Source: Myxococcales bacterium (GTDB lineage: Bacteria > Myxococcota_A > Bradymonadia > UBA7976 > UBA1532). From it: DNA of 64,000 bases. A program made the translations under genes and the position numbers. Numbering within the stretch: position 1 is the stretch's first letter; every line of letters starts with the position of its first letter. The notes under the pieces are model-generated. The model saw only the letters and a list, made by a program, of their open reading frames with translations. It was not told where the DNA came from and ran no database searches. The stretch spans positions 620,001 through 684,000 of the forward strand of contig JACKDP010000001.1 in assembly GCA_020633435.1 (NCBI GenBank), given 5' to 3'. Shown here one piece after another: positions 57,901 through 64,000 of this stretch.

Positions 57901-60900
57901 CTCCGCGGCCTCGCCGCCGCCGCCCGCCTGCTCGGCGCGCTCCAGGATATCCCCATGGATTTCAATGACCTGCGCCTGCTGGCCCAGCCGCTCGGCCAGG
58001 ATCTCGGCCACGCGCAGGGCCAGGGCGTCGCCCTGGGCGGGGGTCACCCCGTCCGCCTCGCGCTCGGCCTCCAGCAGGTCGATGAGCTCGCCCCACCGCT
58101 CCTCGCGGGTCAGCAGCCGGTTCAGGGCCTCGAAGGCGTCGGCGTCGCGGGCGTCGGCCTCGGCCACCGTGCGCCACGTCATGATGGCGTCGTCGATGGC
58201 GTCGAGGGGGCCCTCCTGCACACCGGCGATGCGCACCAGGATGGCCTTGCCGGCGGCGTCGTCGCGGGCCAGCTCGTACTGCTCGCGCAGCATCTCGACC
58301 AGGAGCGGCCAGTGCGCCCCCGCCTCGTACAGGCGGATGAGGGCGCTGATGGCCCGCGCGTCCTCGGGATCCTCGTCGAAGACCTGCCGCCACGCGGCGA
58401 TGGCCGCGTCCGCGTCGCCGACCACCGTCTCCTGCAGATCGCCGATGCGGTAGCGCAGCGCGCGGCGCTCCTCGGGGTCGTCGGCCAGGTCGGCCTTGCG
58501 GGCGAGGATCTCGACCAGGCCGCTGGCGTCGCCGGTGGCGTCCAGCAGGCGCTCGAGCGCGTCGAGCGCGGTGGCGCTGCCCTCGTCGACCTCCAGCACG
58601 CGCCGCCAGACCGCGATGGCCGCGGCGGGCTGCCCCAGCTCGACCTCCTGGATGCGCCCGACCTCGGCCAGCAGCTCGAGGGCGGTGTCCGGGTCCTCGG
58701 CCCGGGTCACCCCGGCGGAGAAGGCGTCGGCGAGGGCGCTCCAGGCGCCGAGGGCGGCGGCCAGGCGCTGCATCGCGGCGCGGACGTCGGCGCTGCCCGG
58801 ATCCTCGCCGAAGGCGCGAGCCCAGGCCGCGAACGCCGCGGGGCCGTCCTCCAGCTTCTTCTCCTGCACCTCGGCGATGGCGCCCAGGGTCTCCAGGCGC
58901 TGCCAGCGGTCCTCCTCGAAGGAGAGGCGGACCTCCATGGCGAGGACCTGATCGGACCACTGGCCGGCCGCGGTGTAGATGGGCTCCAGGATCTCGGCCA
59001 CGCGTCGGCGCCGCGGATCCTCGGGATCCTCGTCCGCCAGCTCGATCAGCACGCGCTCCAGGGCCTCGACGGCGTCCGCCTGGCCGGCCTCGCCGTCCTC
59101 GACGATGCCCTGCCAGGTGGTGATGGCGCCGTCCAGGTCCTGCAGCCGGGTCTCCAGCACCTCGGCCAGCCGCATGCCCAGGCTGGCCCGCGTCGCCGCG
59201 TCGTCGGCGACCTCGATCTCCTCCCGGAGCAGGTCGACGAGGTCGTCCCAGCGGCCATCCTGGCGGAAGAACCGGCGCAGCGCGTCGCGGGCCCGGGCGT
59301 CGTCGGGGTCGACGACGAGCACCTGGCGGTAGACGGCGATGGCGCGGTCCCGGTCGGCGACGACCTCCTCCAGGAGCTGGCAGGCCTTGAAGTACAGGTC
59401 CTTCTGCGTCTCCGGGTCGGTGACGACCTCGGCCCGATCGAGGTGCAGGCGCACGAGCTCGTCCCAGCTCGCGTTGCGCCCGAAGAGCTCCACAAGGGCG
59501 TCGACGGCGGCCTGGCACTCGGGATCGACCGCGAGGGCGTCGCGGTACACGGCCACGGCGCGGCCGTCCTGGCCCCGGTGGCCCTCCTCGATGCGCCCCA
59601 GCTCCAGCAGGATCTCCACCTTCAGGGTGGGATCGAGCAGCTCCGCGGCCACGTCCTCGAGCAGGGCCGCGAGGCCGTCCCAGCGGTAGGCGGCGCCGGC
59701 CAGCCGCGTCAGCTCGGCGCGGTTCGCGGCGTTCTCGGGCGCGATGCGCAGGAGCCGGCCGCGGGCCTCGAAGGCCGCCTCGGCCTGGCCCAGGGCCGAC
59801 TCGCGCAGGTGGGCGATCTCTTCGAGGCGCTTCGCCTGCTCGTCGGGGTCGTCGAAGCCGCCCGTCTGCAGCACATCCAGCACGGCGACGAGCTGGGCGG
59901 CGTCCCCCTCGCGCCGGATGGCCGGCTCGAGGACGACGGCGATGGCGCGGCGGTCGAGGCCCAGGCTGCCGGCCCGCTCCTCGTCGCCGAACAGCGCCGC
60001 CAGGGCGCGCCGGGCGTCGGCGTCGCCGGGATCGGCCTCCAGCACGGCGCGGTAGAGCTCGAGGGCCCGCTCCCCCTCCCCGAGCTGCTGCTCCAGCACC
60101 CGGGCCAGCCGCAGCTCGACCGCCGCGGGCTTCTCCTCGACGCTCACGCGGTGATCGAGCAGGGCCGCGACCTCCGGCCAGCGCTCCTGGCCGGCCAGCA
60201 GGCGCTCCAGCGCGTCCATCGCGGCCGCGTCGTCCTCGGAGTCGGCCAGCACCCGGCGCCACGTCTCGATGGCGGCGGTGGGATCGTCCAGCAGCGACTC
60301 CTGCAGGTCGGCCAGGCGGACGAGCAGGCCGCGCCGCTCGGCGTCGTCCTCGGCCAGCTCGACCTTGCGATCGAGCACCTCGGCCAGGGCCTCGGCGTCG
60401 CCCGTGCGGGCCAGCAGGCGCTCCAGGCCGCTCAGGGCCACGGCGTTCTCGGGATCGAGGCGCAGGACCTCCTGGAGCTGGGCCGCCGCGCGCTCGGCGT
60501 CCCCGAGGCGCGTCTCGGCCAGCCGCGCGGCCTCCAGGCGCAGGGCCTCGGCGCGCTCGGCCAGGGGGGCCAGCTCGATGTAGAGGTCGACCAGGGCCGG
60601 GATGCGGCCGGCGGCGTCGGCCACCCGCAGCAGCTCGGGCTCCAGCCGCTCGCCGGCCTCGTCGCGGCGCCAGGCCTCGGCCAGGGCGTCGAAGGCCGCC
60701 GCCGGATCGCCCAGCGGCCCCTCCTCGAGGGCGGCGATGCGCTCCAGCGTCGCCACCTGGTCGGCCAGCTCCTCGTGGTCGTCGAGCGTCCGGCGCAGCA
60801 CGTCGCGCAGCGCCGCGTGGCGGCCGGCGGCGGCGTGCAGCCCGGCCAGCAGGGTGCCGGCCTCCAGCCGGACCTCGGGCTCGTCGAGCAGGCCCTCCAG

Positions 60901-63900
60901 CGCGGCCTGGGCCGCCGCGTCGCCGGGGCGGGCCTCCAGCGCGGCGCGGAACGCCTCGACGGCCCGGCCGGGCTCGCCCAGGGCGCCGTGCAGCAGCTTG
61001 CCGATGCGCAGCTCCAGGTCGGCGCGGGCCGGCCCCTCGGCCAGATCCCGTTGCGCTTCGAGCACTTCCAGCAGCTCGATGGGCTGCTCCAGGCGCACGA
61101 GCAGGCGGTCGAGCTGGCGCAGGGCCTCCACGTCCGCCTCGTCGAGGGCGACCATCTGGCGGTAGAGATCCGCCGCCTGGCCGGGGCGATCGAGGCCCGT
61201 GTCGAGGGCCTCGGCCGCCTGGCGCAGCAGGGCCCGCTTCGCCGCCGCGTCCTCGGTGGCCTCGGCGTGATCGATCAGGACCTCGACGAGGTCCTCCCAC
61301 TCGCCCGCGGCGCCGAGCAGGCGCTCCAGGGCGACGTGCGCGCGGACGTCGCCGGGCTCGGCCTCGCCGCGGATCTGGCGGTAGACCGCCACGGCGCGGG
61401 GGGCGTCGTCGAGCTGCTCCTCCAGCAGGGCGCCCAGGCGGAAGAGCTGGGTCAGCAAGGCGTCGCGGTCGTCAGCGTGCTGGGCGCGCCGCTCGATGAC
61501 GCCGGCCAGGGCAGCCAGATCGCCGGTGCGCTGGTAGAGGCCGTCGAGGCGCACGAGGGCGTCGGCGTCGTCGGGCTCCTCGGCCAGCAGGCGCTGGTTG
61601 AACTCGACGGCCTGCTCCAGATCGCCCACGCGATCCTCGTAGAGGACGGCGACCCGCCGCAGCAGGTCGAGCCGCGCGGCCGGGTCGGGGCCGTCCTCGG
61701 CGTCGAGGCCGCGGCGCAGGTGCCAGGCCAGGTCGCCGTGGGCGCCCAGCTCCTCGGCCAGGCGCTCCAGCGCGGCCAGGATGTCGGCGTCGCTCCACGT
61801 CTCGCCGAACGCCTGCCCGTAGCTGGCGAAGGCGGCGCGCTTGTCGCCCGCGGACTCCTCGTAGAGCGTCGCCACCTGCACGCCGATGGCGGCGCGCTCG
61901 GCCGGCGAGGCCTCGTCCTCCAGGCGGGCCTGCAGGACCGCGACGCTGCTCTGCCAGTCGCCGCGCAGGGCGTAGACGGGCTGGAGCACCTCGCAGAGGC
62001 GCTGGCGCAGGGGGCGATCCTCGGGGGCGTCGCGCTCGATGAGCATGAGCTGCAGGGCGTCGGCGGCGGCCTCGTCGGTGGGGTCGTCGTCCAGGACGCC
62101 GGCGAGCACCTCGACGGCCTCGTGGGGGGCCTCCAGCTCGTCCTTGAGCAGCTCGGCCAGCTCCATGGCCAGGGCCCGGGCCGGCTCGCCCGTCAGGTCG
62201 GCCAGGCGGCCGCGCTGCAGATCGGCCAGCTCGCCCCAGCGCTTGAGCCGGCGCAGGATGCGATCGAGGGCGCGGAAGGCCCGCTCGTCGTCCTGCTCGC
62301 CCAGCAAGCGCCGGTAGACCCCGGCGGCCTGCTCGGGATCCTCCAGGACCTCCTCCCAGAGGTCGCCGATGCGCACGAAGAGCTCGCGGCGGGCGGCGGG
62401 CTCCTCCAGCAGCGCCAGGCGGCGCTCGCCGATGTCGACGAGGCCGCGCCAGTCCTCCAGGCGGGTGGCGAGGCGGTCGAGGGCGTCGAGGAGGGCCAGA
62501 TCGTCGCCCTGCTCGACGGCGAGGGCCTCGAGGGTGGCGCGGGCCTCGGCGGGCTGCCCCAGGCGGTGCTCCTGCAGGTGGGCCAGCAGGCGGCTGTAGG
62601 CCAGGGCCCCCTCGGGGTCATCGGCGGCGAAGCTGCCGCCCACGGCGAAGCGGGCGTAGTGCGCGGCCAGCTCGTCGAAGGCGTCGAGGCCCTCGGCCAG
62701 CCGCTCCAGCTCGGCGCGCACGGCGGCGTCGCCGGGGGCCTGGACGAGCACGCGCTGCCAGGTGGCGAAGGCCGCGGCGGCGTCGCCCAGGCGGTGCTCC
62801 TCGACCTCGGCCACCTCGCGCAGCACGCGGCCGCGCTCGGCGCCCTCGCCCTCGGCCTGCAGCGCCAGGGCGCGGCGCAGACCCCCCCAGTCGCCGGCGC
62901 GCCGCAGCTCGGGCTCCAGCACGGCGGCCGCGAGCGGGCCGCTGGCGCCATCGAGCATGGCCGTCAGGTGGGCGACGCTGGCCCGGTGACCGGGGGCGGC
63001 GGCCAGGGCCTCGCGCAGGTGGACGAGGGCCTCCTCGGCGTCGCCCGCCTCGTCAGCCAGCTCGGCCAGGCGAGCCCGGATGTCGGCGCGGGCGCTCCCG
63101 TCGCGGGCGAGGCTCAGCTCGGCCTCCAGGTACCCGGCGAGGGCCTCGGCGTCGTCGCGCTGGCGGGCCAGCCGCTGCAGGCCGCGCAGGGCGTCCAGGT
63201 TGCGGCCGTCCAGCTCCAGAATCTGGGCATAGGCCGCGCGGGCGGCCTCCTCGTCCTCGCGGACGCTCTCCTGCAGCTCGCCCACCGCTGCGAGGATGGC
63301 GCACTTCTCCTCGACGGTCGTCGCGGCGGCCAGGCGCCGCGCGTAGATGGCCGCCAGGGCGTCCCAGTCCTCCAGGCGCCGGTAGAGATCCTCCAGCGCG
63401 GCGATGACCGCGGGCTCGTCGCCCGCCTCGTCGCGGATGGCCTCGTAGGCCCGGGCCGCCTCCTCCGGGCGCCCCAGGGCGTCGGCGCAGAGGCGCGCGA
63501 AGGCGCGGCGCAGGGGCAGCGCGTCCCCCGCCTCGACGTGATCGAGCAGCGCCGTCAGGTGATCGGCCAGCTCGGCCTCCAGGCCGGCGGCCTCCGCCGT
63601 CTGGATGGCCGAGGCCAGCAAGCCCGCGTCCGTCGGGGAGGCCTCCAGGGCCCGCGCCCGCCAGGGCCACGCCAGATCCGGCCGGCCCATGCGCTCCTGG
63701 TGGATCTGGGCGAGCTGCACCATGATCGCCCGCGGGTGCGCCGGGCCCGCGGCCAGCAGCACCTGCAGCACGCTCACCTGCTCTGCCCACGCCCCGACCT
63801 CGCCGTAGTGCGGGGCCAGGTGGCCGGCCGCCTCGACGCTCTCGGGATCCTCGCGCAGCACCCGCTCCCACGCCGCCATGGCGGCGCCCCGGTCGCCCAG

Positions 63901-64000
63901 CGCGTCGGCCGAGACGCGGGCCAGCCGCCGCAGCAGCTCCACCCGGCTCTCGGCGTCGGGGGCCTCGTCCGCCGCCTGGCGCAGCACCCGGGCGAGGGCC
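54952..64000 (-). CDS. Giant TPR-repeat protein, 5' end outside window
   Basis: At least 3,015 residues; the frame runs off the right edge, and GTG 63987 is probably internal. The protein is almost entirely tandem helical repeats with a 72-residue period. A typical unit is A-I-x-x-W-R-x-V-L-x-x-D-P-x-D, then A-L-x-x-L-x-x-L, W-x-x-L-V-x-x-L-x-x-(R/E), then R-x-x-L-x-x-R-I-x-x-L-x-E. About 41 copies fit in the visible part. No signal peptide can be assessed because the N-terminus is missing. Comparable giant TPR proteins in myxobacteria include AgmK of gliding motility, but that assignment is not supported by motifs here. Protein-protein scaffolding is the likely role. psd starts within its stop codon. 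Confidence 0.85.
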   Translation of the reverse strand, partial: ALARVLRQAADEAPDAESRVELLRRLARVSADALGDRGAAMAAWERVLREDPESVEAAGHLAPHYGEVGAWAEQVSVLQVLLAAGPAHPRAIMVQLAQIHQERMGRPDLAWPWRARALEASPTDAGLLASAIQTAEAAGLEAELADHLTALLDHVEAGDALPLRRAFARLCADALGRPEEAARAYEAIRDEAGDEPAVIAALEDLYRRLEDWDALAAIYARRLAAATTVEEKCAILAAVGELQESVREDEEAARAAYAQILELDGRNLDALRGLQRLARQRDDAEALAGYLEAELSLARDGSARADIRARLAELADEAGDAEEALVHLREALAAAPGHRASVAHLTAMLDGASGPLAAAVLEPELRRAGDWGGLRRALALQAEGEGAERGRVLREVAEVEEHRLGDAAAAFATWQRVLVQAPGDAAVRAELERLAEGLDAFDELAAHYARFAVGGSFAADDPEGALAYSRLLAHLQEHRLGQPAEARATLEALAVEQGDDLALLDALDRLATRLEDWRGLVDIGERRLALLEEPAARRELFVRIGDLWEEVLEDPEQAAGVYRRLLGEQDDERAFRALDRILRRLKRWGELADLQRGRLADLTGEPARALAMELAELLKDELEAPHEAVEVLAGVLDDDPTDEAAADALQLMLIERDAPEDRPLRQRLCEVLQPVYALRGDWQSSVAVLQARLEDEASPAERAAIGVQVATLYEESAGDKRAAFASYGQAFGETWSDADILAALERLAEELGAHGDLAWHLRRGLDAEDGPDPAARLDLLRRVAVLYEDRVGDLEQAVEFNQRLLAEEPDDADALVRLDGLYQRTGDLAALAGVIERRAQHADDRDALLTQLFRLGALLEEQLDDAPRAVAVYRQIRGEAEPGDVRAHVALERLLGAAGEWEDLVEVLIDHAEATEDAAAKRALLRQAAEALDTGLDRPGQAADLYRQMVALDEADVEALRQLDRLLVRLEQPIELLEVLEAQRDLAEGPARADLELRIGKLLHGALGEPGRAVEAFRAALEARPGDAAAQAALEGLLDEPEVRLEAGTLLAGLHAAAGRHAALRDVLRRTLDDHEELADQVATLERIAALEEGPLGDPAAAFDALAEAWRRDEAGERLEPELLRVADAAGRIPALVDLYIELAPLAERAEALRLEAARLAETRLGDAERAAAQLQEVLRLDPENAVALSGLERLLARTGDAEALAEVLDRKVELAEDDAERRGLLVRLADLQESLLDDPTAAIETWRRVLADSEDDAAAMDALERLLAGQERWPEVAALLDHRVSVEEKPAAVELRLARVLEQQLGEGERALELYRAVLEADPGDADARRALAALFGDEERAGSLGLDRRAIAVVLEPAIRREGDAAQLVAVLDVLQTGGFDDPDEQAKRLEEIAHLRESALGQAEAAFEARGRLLRIAPENAANRAELTRLAGAAYRWDGLAALLEDVAAELLDPTLKVEILLELGRIEEGHRGQDGRAVAVYRDALAVDPECQAAVDALVELFGRNASWDELVRLHLDRAEVVTDPETQKDLYFKACQLLEEVVADRDRAIAVYRQVLVVDPDDARARDALRRFFRQDGRWDDLVDLLREEIEVADDAATRASLGMRLAEVLETRLQDLDGAITTWQGIVEDGEAGQADAVEALERVLIELADEDPEDPRRRRVAEILEPIYTAAGQWSDQVLAMEVRLSFEEDRWQRLETLGAIAEVQEKKLEDGPAAFAAWARAFGEDPGSADVRAAMQRLAAALGAWSALADAFSAGVTRAEDPDTALELLAEVGRIQEVELGQPAAAIAVWRRVLEVDEGSATALDALERLLDATGDASGLVEILARKADLADDPEERRALRYRIGDLQETVVGDADAAIAAWRQVFDEDPEDARAISALIRLYEAGAHWPLLVEMLREQYELARDDAAGKAILVRIAGVQEGPLDAIDDAIMTWRTVAEADARDADAFEALNRLLTREERWGELIDLLEAEREADGVTPAQGDALALRVAEILAERLGQQAQVIEIHGDILERAEQAGGGGEAAEQARLALEALLTDPEHRLAASRVLEGWYARREAWSALARILDMQIGDTDDRMDRLELLKRLGALQQGTLGKGREAFDTFGRALAEDPHDADALAALEAITEDLGLHPELADLLEARVSEVMDASVALDLHRRLARLVDQQLGVPVRAIAAWQAVLQTEPFDAEALAALERLYTQEEDWPALISTLRRRIAEGSAENLADLQCKLGYLLEAVEGDGAAALELYRAVLWDHPSHPVALPSVERLAGDLTHRRAVAEILEPLYRDAGEWAKLALLTEMRIELAEEPTERARLWLQSAELREEQLQDPASAFAAALQGFAEAPALEEVRERVLALGTAQGEWPRLVAAFELGIEAVDDPDVQLEDHLRIAAWSAEHLADPTRAVVHYEAALAIEPEHAGALDALEGIHRGAEDWAALAAIVARRAELAFDLDVRRARLMELGHLRAERLGDAEGAATAWTGVLALEETDAEALAALEGLYTQHAQWSELCGILQRQAESTYDEDPLVALHMRIGDLALSRLADAQRAALAFERVLEIRPDDAEAIRRLRDLYTDEAAWLPLHEVLLKALAAADDDEAARADVLIALARNADDHLERSEIASEHYRQALIIRPEDEAVTDRLAALFRKAERWFELVEVLREHLEAVRATATPARRVELLVAIAEVAQARLLDADLAIECLNEVLATEPSHGRARLVLAGLYEKSGDWDKAAEALEKVAVDATTAADRGAAWRQLGLLYRDHLDRPEAALQALERAVTESQDEAAVDALVDLARAEGNDARLAELLALQLGALTGVARSPVLRELAAVRGRVGDEAGRIAALEEARSFAPDDLEVADALLEALVAAGRLDEAEPLLLGIIEDLKANRRFRDVFRFNFRLGNVAEARGDEDRALEAYTACFEFDATWLPNLMKLGRLHYRRSDWNNALRVFQTALLHQMKLDREERAELFYHLGQIRLALEEPRKAKDMFSRALSQVPDHGPSREALEKL
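55200..63980 (-). repeat. About forty diverged 216-bp (72-codon) tandem repeats
   Basis: Consecutive units counted between about nt 58,250 and 58,680 are both exactly 72 residues (AIAVWRRVLEVDEGSATALD..., AIAAWRQVFDEDPEDARAIS..., shown in part). The repeats differ in most third positions and many residues, so the array is old rather than recently amplified. Confidence 0.75.

Noticed and set aside
57962..61300. Long alternative minus-strand frame inside the giant TPR gene
   Set aside because: Composition is Arg/Gly/Pro-rich, typical of a shifted frame in GC-rich DNA; the 72-residue repeat frame is clearly the coding one.
1..64000. CRISPR arrays, insertion sequences, integrase or attachment sites
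   Set aside because: No regularly spaced identical repeats, transposase motifs or tRNA-end duplications were seen; tRNA 3' ends have no nearby direct copies.

Overview
Base composition, protein style and gene content point to a myxobacterium-like member of the Myxococcota. The DNA is very GC-rich with G/C at almost every third codon position. There are many Ala/Asp-rich, cysteine-rich predicted lipoproteins. Myxobacterial hallmarks include a kinase-AAA-TPR regulator, an AgmX/PglI-type domain, IgGFc-binding and MopE-type motifs, a MYXO-CTERM-like tail and a giant TPR protein. No mobile element, prophage, CRISPR array or rRNA operon is visible. The species cannot be named from the sequence alone.

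Layout. 0-3 kb: the 3' part of a PknK-like kinase/ATPase/TPR regulator. 3-10 kb: a large mosaic cysteine-rich lipoprotein and a phospholipase D lipoprotein. 10-12.7 kb: a zinc-ribbon protein, a holo-ACP-synthase-like protein and a sodium:solute symporter with a palindromic operator candidate upstream. 12.7-20.8 kb: small secreted and membrane proteins, a methyltransferase, a SNF2 helicase, and a pair made of a MYXO-CTERM-like protein and a copper monooxygenase lipoprotein. 20.8-21.35 kb: a gene-free stretch with a promoter-like start, many perfect hairpins and a textbook terminator, proposed here as an undescribed structured RNA of about 368 nt. 21.35-26.7 kb: secreted proteins followed by a Spy/CpxP-like protein, an OmpR-type response regulator and a histidine kinase, which together look like an envelope-stress module.

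26.7-34.6 kb is a dense secretome block: a PG-hydrolase-like lipoprotein, an M15-like metallopeptidase with four cysteine repeats, an alpha/beta-hydrolase lipoprotein, an IgGFc-binding-domain lipoprotein and another cysteine-rich lipoprotein, joined to a winged-helix protein. 35.8-41.2 kb: TerB-like protein, dicarboxylate/amino-acid:cation symporter, beta-barrel protein, glycosyltransferase, AgmX-like lipoprotein and an unknown protein. 41.4-46.1 kb is a core housekeeping segment, mostly on the minus strand: tRNA-Val, rpmI, rplT, ihfA, a MerR-type regulator, tRNA-Pro, a YqaA-like membrane protein, a LysM/M23 lipoprotein, apt and tRNA-Arg, with a DciA-like protein on the plus strand. 46-52.8 kb: more lipoproteins including a ceramidase-like one, then a DEAD-box RNA helicase. 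52.8-64 kb (minus): a likely operon of a TPR protein longer than 3,000 residues, phosphatidylserine decarboxylase and a methyltransferase.

Genes are packed tightly, with many 4-nt ATGA/GTGA/TTGA overlaps that imply operons, and three convergent pairs overlap by about 50 bp. The strongest non-coding signals are the structured RNA at 20.9-21.3 kb, a Shine-Dalgarno-sequestering hairpin before the symporter at 36.3 kb, a leaderless-looking promoter at 39.78 kb between two back-to-back start codons, and a -24/-12 (sigma54-type) promoter at 28.3 kb. All function calls are from sequence reading only; no database search was run.
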